NCBI GenBank assembly: GCA_003427395.1
Contig: BFEA01000248.1
Span: 1,681,869 to 1,720,836 of the forward strand
Length of the DNA: 38,968 nt
Direction: 5' to 3'
Origin: Chara braunii
Lineage: Eukaryota; Streptophyta; Charophyceae; Charales; Characeae
The notes beneath the pieces were generated by a model that was given only the letters and a program-made list of their open reading frames with translations, did no database searches and was not told the DNA's origin. Position numbers and translations under genes: made by a program. Positions 1 to 9,900 of this stretch are shown one piece after another. Positions within the stretch are counted from its first letter, which is position 1; each line of letters begins with the position of its first letter.

Positions 1-640
1 ATATGCCCGTTTCTAGCATGTGCAATTACAAGCCTGAATCTGCACTGGAAACTGGGCGGGATACATCTGATTTTCGGGGCTTAATAAGCCCGTTTCTAGT
101 CTGTGTAATTACAAGCCTGAATTTGCACTGGAAACTGAGCGGGATACATCTGAGTTTGGCTTAATATGCCCGTTTCTAGCATGAGCAATTACAAGCTTGA
201 ATCTGTACCGGAATATGAGCGGGATACATCTGATTTTTGGGGCATAATATGCCCGTTTCTAGCATGTGNAATTACAAGCCTGAATCTACACTGGAAACTG
301 GGCGGTATACATCTGATTTTTGGGGCTTAATATGCCCGTTTCTAGCATGTGCAATTACAAGCCTGAATCTGCACTAGTTTGTGCAANTACTGACCTGAAT
401 CTGCACTGGAAAGTGAGCAAGGTACATCTGGGCTTTCGGGGCTGAATATGCGCGTTTTAATCCATGCAAAGAAGAGCATTAAGGGTGGGGAAAACACATT
501 CGGTTCCCAGTGGCTTGAAAGGCCTGTTTCTATTCAGTGTAATTTCGAGTATTGAATTGCCCAGGAAGAGTGGGAGGAATTCATGCAGTTCTCGAGGGGC
601 TTGATACGCCTGTTTCTTTTCAGTATAAACTCGAGTATTA
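1..640. repeat. ~83-bp tandem repeat, decaying rightwards
   Basis: The motif GCCCGTTTCTAG recurs with its CCC at about 6, 89, 169, 252 and 335, giving steps of 83, 80, 83 and 83 bp. Each unit continues through a TTACAAGCCTGAATCTGCAC-like core and a GGGATACATCTGA-like end. From about 370 the units become truncated and diverged (copies near 447, 510 and 605 keep only GCGCGTTTTAA, GCCTGTTTCTATT and GCCTGTTTCTTTT). The array probably continues beyond the left edge. It contains N at 269 and 386. No coding potential seen. Satellite or tandem piece of a mobile element. Confidence 0.9.
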
Positions 641-944
641 ATCAGTCCGGACTCGATTTGGCGAACCTCGACAAAACTCTGGTGCTATGCGAACTTGTCA
701 AATTTGACCGTTGAAAAATGTTACCATTCGAGCTTCCCTTTTCATCANCCCTCCATTGAAACCCTTGGTTGTGCGAGAGTGTGGATCTCATGATTGCCTG
801 CGGAGGCTACTGCTGCATGAGTTTTGTGACTTATCGGTTGACAGTTGAAACCTATTGTGACATGAACTGGCTGGATTGCCGTTTGACTGGTGAAACCCAC
901 TGCTGCGTAACTTTGCTGAGACGGGGTGCGTGACACGAGACCCC
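641..944. other. Non-coding; weak ~50-bp repeats
   Basis: No gene seen. TTGAAACC or TGAAACCC followed by a pyrimidine-poor stretch recurs near 757, 845 and 890, suggesting very degenerate ~50-bp units. One N at 747. Confidence 0.35.
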
Positions 945-1063
945 TCAACCTACATCCCCTGCTGTTCGCTGCGGACCTCGGAAGCGGGCGCAGCGAGTGA
1001 CAGGCGCTGTTGCCCTTGGCTTCAGCGAGCGGCAGGCGACCCCTCCCTGGGTTTCTTCACAAC
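945..1063 (+). mobile_element. LTR 3'-end-like block
   Basis: This block aligns almost base for base with 14221-14341: both share GAAGCGGGCGCAGCGAGTGA, then CAGGCG, a GGCTTCA box, and finish on GGGTTTC(T/C)TCACAAC. At 14344 the shared block is followed by a tRNA-Asp primer-binding site, so the block is best read as the 3' end of an LTR. Here it is followed by unrelated GGGACTGGCAG and no primer-binding site, so this copy is a remnant or solo LTR. The 5' LTR limit is not visible. Confidence 0.55.
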
Positions 1064-1082
1064 GGGACTGGCAGACGCCCAA

Positions 1083-1240
1083 TCGGGTCTGGACATTCAG
1101 GATTGGGCCAGGGCATTTGAGTTCAGGCCATGACATTCGAGTTCGGACCGAGACATTCGCGATCAGGTCGAAGTGCTTGAGACCGAGTCGGGACGTTTGG
1201 ACCAAGTTGGAACTAAGGAGTCGGGGACACGCAGGCTAGG
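1083..1240 (+). repeat. Degenerate repeats with a GACATTCGAGTTC motif
   Basis: Short units such as GGACATTCAGGAT, GGGCATTTGAGTTCAGG, TGACATTCGAGTTCGG and GAGACATTCGCGATCAGG follow each other at roughly 25-30 bp. The reverse complement of the 19060-19380 array (GGGACATTGGAGTTCAGGC units) is the same family, in the same position relative to the 80-codon ORF. Confidence 0.7.
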
Positions 1241-1349
1241 ACATCGGACCTCGTGCGCAAGGTACAAACCCGATGACTCAATTGAACCGGGACAGGGCAC
1301 GAATCACGGGGTTTCTTTTCCTGTAGGAGTGAGGGGACGAGGCTGACCC

Positions 1350-1592
1350 ATGGTGAGGCTCGACCGAGAGGATTGGCTACAATGCGCTCGCGATTCTACC
1401 TCTGACACAGAGAGCTCAAGTACTGTTCCGTGGGACCAGCGAGCTCGGTATCGGAGTTACCCCATTGGGCGGAGGATTCGCCCCAGAATGTCGGTAAGAT
1501 CGATCGGGACTCGGACTGACTTCCCTAACTTGGATACGGGATCTATCTTTGGGGCAGGGAGTAGCGCAGTGAACCCTATCATTTTAGACTAA
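1350..1592 (+). CDS. 80-aa hypothetical protein of a duplicated repeat
   Basis: ORF from ATG at 1350 to the stop at 1590. Not recognised by family. The product is acidic and Ser/Arg-rich: residues around 17-25 read DTESSS, then VPWDQRARYR, PIGRRIRPR and a C-terminal NPIILD. A second copy is encoded on the minus strand at 18924-18682 with the same length and roughly three quarters identical residues, so the frame has been kept while the DNA diverged. About 115 bp after the stop both copies carry TTTCTTGCAG followed by GTTACAGGAGCCC, which resembles a 3' splice site. It may be an exon of a longer gene or part of a retroelement. The function is unknown. Confidence 0.45.
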   Translation: MVRLDREDWLQCARDSTSDTESSSTVPWDQRARYRSYPIGRRIRPRMSVRSIGTRTDFPNLDTGSIFGAGSSAVNPIILD

Positions 1593-1810
1593 ATGGAATT
1601 ATACATTTTGTTCCTTCCAAACGCTGGCCTGTAAGAGTCTCGTCGTTGCGTCATCAGTCAATTCCAGTCCTCATTGTATGGATTCCGGACTGACCAGTTT
1701 TCTTGCAGGTTACAGGAGCCCTGACCGACCCTCCCGTGAGTGACAGACACAGCGCAAGGTACAGGATCTGGTCGGCGTGCCGGCTGGCCACTCCAACCGG
1801 TTGACACCGG
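1593..1810 (+). repeat. 3' part of the 80-codon-ORF repeat unit
   Basis: Homologous to the reverse complement of 18681-18478: shared landmarks in order are CATTTTGTTCCTTCCA, GTCGTTGCGTC, TTTCTTGCAG, GTTACAGGAGCCC, GTGACAGAC and TCGGCGTGC. Homology ends near 1810, where the minus-strand copy runs on into the inverted-repeat arm instead. Confidence 0.75.
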
Positions 1811-1839
1811 GCGCACGCTGCAAATGTCTGGCTGAGACG

Positions 1840-2470
1840 ATTGATAAATAATCATGGGGGGGGTTGTAGGTAAAAAGGGGCTTCCGGGGAGGCCTGGCCC
1901 CAAGGGGTGTCTGTCGTAAATATGGGGATGGAAGCTGTAAGCAAATGGTCGCCGGGGGCGGGCCACGGGACAAGAGGAGAGGCTGGGTTTAAGGGGTGCT
2001 TGTTGTAAATATAGGGCTGAGCACTGTGAATACATGGTTGGCAGGGCCAGGGAGAGGGACACATAATAAGGGAACTTCGGGGAGGCCTGGGTGCGTGCTG
2101 TGAAAGGGACGGCTTGTAGGCAATAAGGGGCCTCAGGGGAAATCCAGGCCTGAGGACCGTCTGTTGTAAATATGGAGGCAGGTACTGTGAATAAAGGTCA
2201 GTAGGGGCTGGGGGCGTGCGGGGGGGAGGGGCACACAGGTTGATTGTATATAATAAGGGTGCGGCGGTGGGGCTGGGACGTTTGCTGAACAGGACATCTC
2301 AACTCGGGGTAAATAAAGGGTCGGCAGGTGTGGGCTACTCTGTTGAAAATAGAGTCTTTGAGGGTCTTTGGGGACTTGGTATGGGCAAAGGGTCTCCCGG
2401 GGGGGGGGGGGAATAAATAGTGGTAGGAGGGGGCGAGGGGGAGTAGGAATGGAATAGAACCACATTCAAC
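1840..2470. repeat. G-rich degenerate tandem repeats
   Basis: TGTTGTAAATATGG-like segments recur near 1912, 2002 and 2162, GGGGAGGCCTGG near 1882 and 2076, and TTGTAGG(C/T)AA near 1866 and 2115. Many runs of G3 or longer occur (including a run of about twelve at 2399-2411). The proline-rich reading frames on the minus strand are by-products of this composition. Confidence 0.75.
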
Positions 2471-2526
2471 CGGGAGAGACATCGATCGAATTGAAATCAA
2501 TGACATTGAATACATAGACGCTGGTA

Positions 2527-2596
2527 GGTTAGTAGGAACATTGGGTGGTGTACAGGCTGTCGGTTAGTAGGAACATTGGGTGGTGTACAGGCTATC
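2527..2596. repeat. 35-bp tandem duplication
   Basis: GGTTAGTAGGAACATTGGGT and the following TGGTGTACAGGCT occur at 2527 and again at 2562, head to tail, period 35 bp. Confidence 0.9.
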
Positions 2597-2836
2597 CGTA
2601 TTGGGGGGAGAGTGAGAGGCCTGGGGGAGCCCCTAGTGGCCTGGGGAACCAGCGGGAAGGGGGACCATGACAAGGTGCGTGATCGCCTCCCGGTGGAGCC
2701 CCCTCCCAGTGGGACACAGGTAGAGTTCGAGCCCTTTCGGCCCCGTCGCAAGCGAGTCCGAGGCAGGCCAGACCCAATACCCCCCGGCTCCCCCTTCTTT
2801 TTCTTTCTGTTCTCCCTGTTTTATCCTATACTTTGA
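2576..2836 (+). CDS. Possible 86-codon ORF, unrecognised
   Basis: Open frame to the stop at 2834. The middle section (residues ~40-72) has a plausible protein character, with PVEPPPSG then FRPRRKRVRGRPDPIPPG, ahead of a low-complexity F-rich tail. It overlaps the end of the 35-bp repeat, so its beginning is doubtful. It lies just upstream of the LINE fragment and could be part of that element, but nothing proves it. Confidence 0.2.
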   Translation: MGGVQAIRIGGRVRGLGEPLVAWGTSGKGDHDKVRDRLPVEPPPSGTQVEFEPFRPRRKRVRGRPDPIPPGSPFFFFLFSLFYPIL

Positions 2837-2914
2837 CTGTCTATCAGGTTTGCAGTGATGAGCAACCAGACTGATGCCTCCAGAATAGATGGGGCCTTGT
2901 TTGTTGTGAAAAAA

Positions 2915-3992
2915 AAGAAAAAAAGTGAAGGCCCACTGGATTTCTCACCTGAACGTGAGAAGCGAAGCCAACCGTCCCATTCGATGGTTCACCTTTACAA
3001 GGTCTAAACCGGCAAGGCTGGCGTCATTGCAATGGCAGATTGAACACCGCTGCCTTCCAACAAACGACTGGTTAATAGACCGCACTTATCTGGAGCAAAA
3101 AGGTCTGGGGCTACCCTGATGCAGGTCCTGCCAGACTGCCTTCCCCTCCTGCAGGATCCTGGAAACCATACAATATATATTCCTGCGGTGCCCAGGCTGG
3201 TTCTCACATGGCGTTGGTCGGACGGATCTGGAGCCAACTGGGCACCGGGTCTACCTGGCCATGGGACTGGAGGGCACTTCTGTGTGAAAGCACGGACCTA
3301 CCCCACCGACAATACCTTTGAGAACAATATGTTTTGGGTGCGGAGGAGAGCAGTCATCTGGGCCCTCTGGTGAAAACGGTGCACACACGCCATAGAGGAT
3401 GTTCGCATTGAGGTGGAGGAAGTGACAGAACTAATTAAACAATACATTCAGCAAGAGCTCATGTGGTTGGGAAATGAGAACGGAGGCTGGATAGCCTATA
3501 TTTGATGGGAAGGAGGTAACCTTCTGGAGCACGGTCAGGTCAAGTTCAGGAGAGATTATAGCATCTGCTTCAAGGATTGGACCAAGGTGGACCCAGTGAT
3601 CCCGCTCCGCCCGCCCTCGGAGTTCCCTGACCCCTTCCCACCCCATCAACTCTCCATGGTTGACATGCAGTGGTACAGCACCGATTAAGTGAGGCCACAG
3701 CTTGGGGCAATGCAGAGTATCAGGCGGCCAGCAGGCTGAAGAGGCTGTGGAAGACGTGCTGCGGCAGACTTTACTATAGTCACGAACAGTCCTTGGGGAC
3801 AGCCGAAGCTGGGTAAAGGCCCCGGTAACGGAGTTACATGGATGTTTAAGGGACGCTGGACCCGATTTCTAGCAGGTGCTGCTCCCCACCAATAAACTGG
3901 ACCTACCCACAGTAGGTGCTGCTGGGGGGAAAATGCTCATATCACCCCCCCTAGCACACTGACACAGGTTCTTGAAAAAAAAAAAAAAAAAA
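2915..3992 (+). pseudogene. 5'-truncated LINE, end of ORF2 with zinc-binding region
   Basis: Non-LTR retrotransposon remnant. The frame around 2955-3119 reads RPIRWFTFTR then ARLASLQWQIEHRCLPTNDW, the style of the domain after the reverse transcriptase in plant LINEs. After a frameshift at about 3117 the product continues with C-x2-C (3120-3131), ETIQYIF and CPG, matching the zinc-binding reverse-transcriptase C-terminal domain (zf-RVT family) except that the usual His is Tyr. Further broken frames (LGNENGGWIAYI, YSICFKDWT) run to about 3690. An AATAAA at 3891-3896 and an 18-A tail at 3975-3992 mark the 3' end. The catalytic domains are absent, as expected for 5' truncation on insertion. Confidence 0.75.
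3891..3896 (+). promoter_or_regulatory. Polyadenylation signal of the LINE
   Basis: Canonical AATAAA, 79 bp before the 18-A tract that ends the LINE fragment. Confidence 0.5.
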
Positions 3993-4334
3993 GTTTAAAA
4001 AACTGAAAAAAAAAGAATATGTTATGCAGCATACTCACAGAAACAACACGTCTGCATGTCATCTTGAGATTCCTCACCAAATCCGAGTCAAAATTTGGGC
4101 AAAAAAAAAAAAAATTGAATTGAAAAAAAAGAAAATGTTGCCCCACATACGGGATTATGTAAATGCGACACAAACTCCTGTACAGGAGCACAGGTTTTCC
4201 ATAAATGTAAGCCATGCTTCACAGCTTCAGAGTAGTTTCAGAGATTGAAAACGTTCAGGAGAAAGAGGTGAGGGCTGGGGGTATTGTTCAGAAAAAGAGG
4301 TCTTCATTCGTTAAAAAATATAAAGTGTCCGTTT
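3993..4334. other. A-rich junction sequence, no gene
   Basis: After the poly(A) tail come two further A-rich tracts (4008-4016 and 4100-4134) separated by non-coding sequence. Possible nested insertion of another A-tailed element; no reading frame supported. Confidence 0.35.
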
Positions 4335-4640
4335 TAACGAAATTGTTGTTATTCGTTCATTTGTTCATTCATTTAAATTTGTTCGTTCGTTTCTTCAATC
4401 ATTCATTCCTTCATTTGGGAGAAAGATTTGAGCAAGTGGGGAGGGGTGCTCTTCAAGAAAAAGCTCATTCATTCATTTATGATTCACGCATTTATTCATT
4501 TATTTAATCATTAATACCTTCATCCATCCATTCACTTGAGCTATTCATTCATTCATTGAGCTATTCACTCATTCGTTCACTAATCTGCTGAGCCTGTGAA
4601 CGAATAAATGAAGAGATGAACGATTTAAATGATGCCATGA
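4335..4640. repeat. Degenerate (ATTC)n satellite
   Basis: Rows of ATTC, GTTC and ATTT tetramers (for example ATTCATTCATTGAGCTATTC near 4541-4560, with a second GAGCTATTC at about 4528). From about 4597 the reverse complement appears (GAACGAATAAATGAAGAG), so the array ends in an inverted piece. TCATTCATT steps keep several frames open without coding. Confidence 0.8.
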
Positions 4641-5630
4641 ATGGAGCATAGAAGCTCTTTAAACCACTTGTATCTGGGAGTTCCCACTTTCGTTACAAAA
4701 TGAGTATGCATGCCTGAACCCCCGAGATGCGAAATGGCCTACTCCCAGCTGCAGGCAACTGTGGGTGCATACTGGCCTGTCAGGGCCGTGTCAAAGTCAG
4801 AGGATACTGGACACAGCAGACATCCAGCTGAGCAAGGGGAATTTTGACAGGGGAGGCCCCGGAAAGGCAGCCTGCAGGACAGATCTTTGTGCTAAAAAGC
4901 AACGAACACTGCAGCGCTCTTATTCCTGTTCCGAAGTTAGTGGTTTTGACCTGACAAAACAGTAACCATAACAACTGCCCCTGGATTATCCCTTGCGAGA
5001 TCTCTTTCGGGGACAAAAGCCAATGCCTTCCTACTGACTCCTGGGGGAGGTGCGACTAGGAAAGAGGATCGGATTCGACGCCCAAATCTGTATGTGTTCG
5101 TGGAGATGTGCAGATAATCACGATTGATCTGCTTTTCTGCATCTCTGCATTTAGACCCATCCCCATTCAGGCGCTTCAATCTAATCCTCTTTGCTAGTGG
5201 GACCTTCCGCCTGGGAGGCTTGGGGGCGGTGGGGGGGAAGGGGAGGGGGAGGCGAGGTAATAAATTTTACTGACATCTACAACTGTGTTACAAAAGCTCG
5301 AATGTTTAGAATCTTTAGATGTTATATCTACTGTTCTTCGCCAGCTCCACAAGAAACAGAAAGTGGAAATTATTGTCTAATGGACCAATTTCCACAACTA
5401 TGCTCACTGGAGGCTGAGCACCCTATCCATTACATTCCAATGTTCCACTCTGGCACCACCACAGAAGCTCCTCTGATCCTTTAGTGTTATGGCATAAATA
5501 CTTGACAAACAGACAGAGATCATGCAGTTACTTAAACGACTCTGCCATACTAACGTTCGAGGTTTCCTCGTTCGGGCCCATGTCTTTTGTTTCTGGAAAA
5601 AGCGGATAGGACCTGACATTACTGTTCACC
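4641..5630. other. No gene recognised
   Basis: Mixed-composition sequence with only short, unsupported frames on both strands. A G-rich stretch at 5221-5255 is the only compositional feature I see. Confidence 0.4.
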
Positions 5631-5632
5631 TT

Positions 5633-5702
5633 ACTCCATCAGGATTTGAACTCATGTCCATTTATTGACAGTCACACCTTCCTACCATTCGGCCACATGG
5701 GC
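5633..5702 (-). repeat. tRNA-like sequence (pseudo-tRNA or SINE head)
   Basis: On the minus strand GTGGCCGAATGGTAGG looks like a D-arm/box A, followed by GTGTGACTGTCAATAA as an anticodon-loop-like segment (GTC in anticodon position) and GAGTTCAAATCC as box B. The spacing is tRNA-like, but the T-stem and acceptor stem do not pair well, so it is probably a decayed tRNA or a tRNA-derived SINE, not a working gene. Confidence 0.4.
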
Positions 5703-5987
5703 TGGGTCCTGTGGGCCCTTGTCACAGAGATAACTTTGTGCTCTATCAGTGAAACATACCTCAAAGAAAAAGCAAAGGTGGGAAACGAAAAGAGCAGACC
5801 TCTTATGTTTTGAAATCCTGGAATTAATCCAGTCACAATTCACCTCACTGTCTCCGTGCGTAACGATGTCATTCAGGAGCACCTTGACAGGGCAAATCTC
5901 TCCCTTCTGCAACTCAAGCGGGCGTTTCGGTACTTCTCCAAAGAACACATGGAAATACACATGTTCACACATGCATTCGCAATTTTG

Positions 5988-6007
5988 CACACACACACAC
6001 ACACACA
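5988..6007. repeat. (CA)n microsatellite
   Basis: About ten CA dinucleotides in a row. Confidence 0.95.
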
Positions 6008-6009
6008 AT

Positions 6010-6764
6010 TGGTATGTGCACAGCTGCCAGCGCTGCAGGACGGAATCGTTGTGGGCATATGAGATTGTTTTCATGCATGGGTGTAGTTTTCAGACTATGG
6101 CTGTGCATGTGATTCCCACAGGCTGTATCCTTCCAGGGCTGGCTAGGTGCTCTGAGCAGAGTAGCGCTCCTGAGGTCCCTCTCAGCATAGCTTAGTCTGT
6201 GGACCAGAGGCGAAGCTAGTGGGGCACGTTACCTCCAGCAAACCGAGAGCACCAGCACAGCAAACCCAAAGCACCAGCAGAAGGATACAACTACCACAAC
6301 GGGTGAAGAAGAGGAAGGGAGTCCAGTCAAGACAGCCCCTCACCTCTATCTTTGTAAGTTGAAGGATAATCTTGGAGATGTGGATGAAGAGTGTGCACAA
6401 GGGAATGGTACAACCAAAACAGACTGGGTTATATTCGTAGAAATGGAGCTCAGACATGGCATCACAGCATATCGAGTGGCACGGGGGTGGGTGAGAACAA
6501 GCCCGGCTGGATGAAGACAAGTGGACTGAACACAAGCCTATAATTCTGCTTCTTCAGTAATATGCCCAAACCCTTAAAGGGAAAGCGGGTCTCTCTCAAA
6601 GGAGGTGGTTTTTGGACAGGTATGGTGTCGACGGCCGCTGTGTGTGCATTGTCTTGTTCACTGTGTGCGTGTCTTTTTCGTGTGTTCTAGATTGTCACCA
6701 GAACAACCCCTTCCGCGCAGAAGTGTAGATCCAAACCACAAACAGCCTTACCATACAATCATCT
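6010..6764. other. No gene recognised
   Basis: Short frames only. The last part (6560-6760) leads directly into the hAT fragment and may be eroded transposon sequence, but I cannot match it. Confidence 0.3.
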
Positions 6765-7358
6765 ATCTGCACTGATAACGCGAAGGTGAATAAAAAGGAT
6801 GCGTAGACTCTTGAGCGGTGCAAGGATAGGGCCATGGCTACGATCCCATATCAGTTTCCAATAGGCACTTCCAAAAGGTTGCATTATGGTGTGCAACATA
6901 AGAATTTAAGATCATCATGTTTCCTTTTCCACAGTGACCTTTCAGCTTCCCACTTCCATTGATTGATGCTGCACACTTATGAATGAACTGACCACAAGAA
7001 CCGTGCACTGATGAACTTCTTGGCAGACAGGGAGCAAGGAGCAGTGCTTGTGGCCACAGGCACCATGACAAAGAGAAGGAAGCATGCACGGTCTTGACAA
7101 AGTAGTGGGAGCAAGTGATGCGGGTGATCGGATTGCAGCGCATGAACGCAATCTGCACCGATAATGCAGAGATGAACAAAAAGGACACACAGATCCTTAA
7201 GCGGTGCAAGGACAGGGATATTGCTAGGATCCCATATCCGTTTCCACTAGGCACTTCCAAGAGGTCACATTATGGTGTGAAGCATAAGATCACTCACCGC
7301 CTTTTCTTTTCCACGGTGATCTTCCAGCCTCCCACTTCTATTGATTTGTGGTGCACAC
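6765..7358 (+). repeat. ~210-bp internal duplication in the hAT remnant
   Basis: 6765-6976 and 7151-7358 are copies (offset 382-386 bp). Both run from ATCTGCAC(T/C)GATAA through GAGCGGTGCAAGGA or AAGCGGTGCAAGGA, CACTTCCAA and TATGGTGTG to CAGC(T)TCCCACTTC and GCACAC. Both contain the same ~130-bp non-coding insert between the CTDNA part and the place where the GAHC block should follow, so the insert predates the duplication. Confidence 0.8.
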
Positions 7359-8440
7359 TGTTCCAGTCTCCTACTCAAGGAGCTTAGCAACCTGCCATGG
7401 ATCAAGGAAACTGTGAAGACGACAAACAGGATTGTCAAGTTCATCTGGAATCACCATGTCACCCATAGGTTGAAGATGTTCATTGACTACTGGTTGTCCT
7501 TGCTGTGTCCCACGGAGGCCCGGTTTGGGTTTGTCTACGCGGTGCTGCAACGGCTGGCTGACAGGGAGGATGTATTGTATGAGATAGTGGATGGAAGAGA
7601 GGCGGCGAAGTGGAGGGCATTGAGATGGTCAAGGGAGAAGCTACGAAGGAATGTTGATCTAGTCACATTGAGGTCTGCGTATTTGTGGTCGAGGGTGAAG
7701 AAGATACTCCATCATGCCGTTGGTCTGCAGCCTCTTGGCCAAAGGTGAAGTGGATAATCTCCATCTCCATCATGCAGTTGGTCAACAGCCTCCTTGGCCA
7801 AAGGTGAAGTACATAATCTGCATCATGCAGCTGGCTACAGCCTCTCAAAACGATGGAAGCACAAGCCACTTCTTCTACTGAACTCGTGGGATACGACTAC
7901 CTCATCACAAGGAAGTTGATACACATCGTGCTCACAAAGGAGGAGAGGGAGGATATTATAGAGAGTGTGACAAACTTCATGAAGACGATGGGGCAGCCAG
8001 TACACGCAGCTGTATTCCGCCTTGATCCGCATAGCAGAGATCCACGTTGGCTCCTCTATCCGGGCAATGCCCATGTGCAGAATGCAATGCGATTTTTCTT
8101 AAGGCAGCTCACGAAGGTGTGGGGCAGCATCTCCTCAAGTTTGAATGCAAGGAGCATTCAAACTTGTGGGGGCATCTCTACGACTTCCACAACGAGCTTA
8201 GAAAAAGGGAATTGGCCAGAAGGACGAGAAGGTGTGGACCAAGGTTGCAAAGGAGGACACCAACCGGTCACTCCCTTAGGACTATTAGGCTGCACATGGT
8301 AGCTTCATCCACTCGAACAGAAGGGACAGTTCGTCCACTTGAAAGATTTCGTACATCCATTGGCACATGCAACTGTTGCGTGTTCCATAGCGTAAGGACG
8401 TCGACTTCATCGATGAGTGAGGATCGTGCTTCGAGCCCTT
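6765..8440 (+). pseudogene. hAT-family transposase pseudogene
   Basis: Fragments of a DUF659/hAT transposase appear in order, spread over several frames. They are a MNFLADREQGAVLVA segment (7011-7095), ICTDNAEMNKK (7151-), then GAHCSSLLLKELSNLPWIKETVK with IVKFIWNHHVTHRLK and EARFGFVYAVLQRLADRED (7350-7740). Next comes LTKEEREDIIES with AAVFRLDPHSRDPRWL and NAMRFFLRQL (7853-8110), and finally LWGHLYDFHNELRKRE (8160-8215). CTDNA and the LLLKELSNLPWIK block are typical of plant hAT elements. At least three frameshifts, stops and an internal duplication make it non-functional. The segment 7741-7850 is inserted or diverged sequence. Terminal inverted repeats were not found. Confidence 0.75.
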
Positions 8441-8781
8441 GATGGACCGAAAGGAGAATGATGGGTCGGTATTGCAGGGCCATGCACATGATATTGACGC
8501 CAATGGTAGGCGGAAAGGAGGCTGGAGGAGACTACCAAAGATTCCAAGAGGTGGAAGGATCCTTCTTCTTTTCCCTCTTGCCTCTTTCCTCCGTAATCGG
8601 TGCCTTGCCGGTCGTACCAGTCATCACTCTTCATAGCGTCCGGCCATACCCGCAGCTTAGCGACGTGGCTCGACTTTCAATTGGGCTCGCGCCTCCAATT
8701 TTCACCACCCAGGCTGACACACTCGAGGTAAGCTCTCATCAGCTCTTCCCCTTTCACCCTCCTAATCTCTTGTTCCTCCAT

Positions 8782-9002
8782 CTTCTCTTCTTCTTCTTCT
8801 TCTTCTTCTTCTTCTTCTTCTTCTTCTTCTTCTTCTTCTTCTCCTCCTCCTCCTCCTCTTCTTCTTCTTCTTCTTCTTCTTCTTCTTCTTGTCCTCCTAA
8901 ATGTACGAGGCCGTAATCACGGCCAGATCAAAGCACGTAGAAATAATAATAATAATAATAATAACAATAATATGATAATGAATGTCTACAAACTACCTTT
9001 CC

Positions 9003-9033
<31 letters not shown>

Positions 9034-9167
9034 CTTCTTCTTCTTCTTCTTCTTCTTGTCCTCCTGAACGTACGAGGCCGTAATCACGGCCAGATCAAAG
9101 CACATAGAAATAATAACAATAATAATAATAACAATAATATGATAATGTCTACAAGCTACCTTTCCAG
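8782..9167. repeat. Duplicated TTC + AAT microsatellite block
   Basis: A (TTC)n tract with a CTC interruption (8782-8890) is followed by a 113-bp segment (8891-9003) with TACGAGGCCGTAATCACGGC and an (AAT)n run. Then come a second (TTC)n tract (9004-9057) and a second copy of the segment (9058-9167). The period is 167 bp. The poly-Ser, poly-Phe and poly-Lys reading frames here are composition artefacts. Confidence 0.95.
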
Positions 9168-9239
9168 TCCGGTAAGGACGCAAGGGGAGCATATATTTTT
9201 GGGAGAAGGCAGCAACAAAGCACCCCGCCTAAGTATCTG

Positions 9240-9900
9240 TTAGCCCTCGTTGTGCCTTCCCTTACCTCTTTGCCATCTTCGTGGTCTTAGCTCCTTCCCT
9301 CACCCTCCGTCTTTCTCTTCACCACCATTTTCTTCTACCGTTACTTGCCTGTTCTCTTCCCCTTTGACCAAGCGGCATTGTATGTCGCCCACTCTTTCTT
9401 CCCCTCTCCTCCCCTTCGTCCCTTCTCCTTCAGTGCAGGTCACCTCCTGCATCATCTTACTCTTCTCCTCTTCTTCCATCCTCTCCATCTACTTCTCCCC
9501 TTGCTTGTACAACTAACATACTAACACTAATGGCTAGTGTCGCTCAATAACCGGTTCACCCCCCACTGCAATCATCAGTAAGCTGGCTCTTCCACGACAC
9601 CTCACCGTGCAGCTTGTCACGGTGCCCTTGCGCCATCGGGTAAGTACCTCTCCCCCTTCCTCTTGCCATCCCTCCTTTTCAAACTTCTCTTTCTCCGAGC
9701 TTCCCCTACTTGCTTCGCCATCTCCTACCTGCCCCGCTTCGTCCTCTCCTGCTTGCTACTCTCGCCATCTCAGCCCCCTTCTCCATCCTCGTCTTCTTTC
9801 TCTACTGACGCCCTCTCCTCCATCTTCTCCTGCCATCTCCTTCACTTTACTCCTCTTTCTTCTCCTTTCTATTCCACTATAGTAGGACATCGCTATCACA
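9240..9900. repeat. Pyrimidine-rich low-complexity stretch
   Basis: Long C/T-rich sequence (TCCTCC, CTTCTC, TCTCCT) with little else. CGGGTAAGTACCTCTCC at about 9638 looks like a 5' splice site; GGTAAGTACC also occurs at 30470 and 30936. No exon could be defined. Confidence 0.5.

Noticed and set aside
1-640. CRISPR array
   Set aside because: Units are contiguous ~83-bp satellite copies without conserved short repeats separated by unique spacers, and the setting is eukaryotic.
1658-2515. Proline-rich minus-strand frames of 70-134 codons
   Set aside because: Reverse strand of G-rich degenerate repeats; the frames start and stop without relation to the repeat units.
3431-3649. 72-codon minus-strand frame across the LINE 3' end
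   Set aside because: Opposite strand of the LINE remnant, with no domain of its own.
8458-8916. 152-codon plus-strand frame ending in poly-Phe/poly-Ser, and the poly-Lys frame at 9192-8986
   Set aside because: Translated TTC/CTC microsatellite, no domain, no homologous partner.
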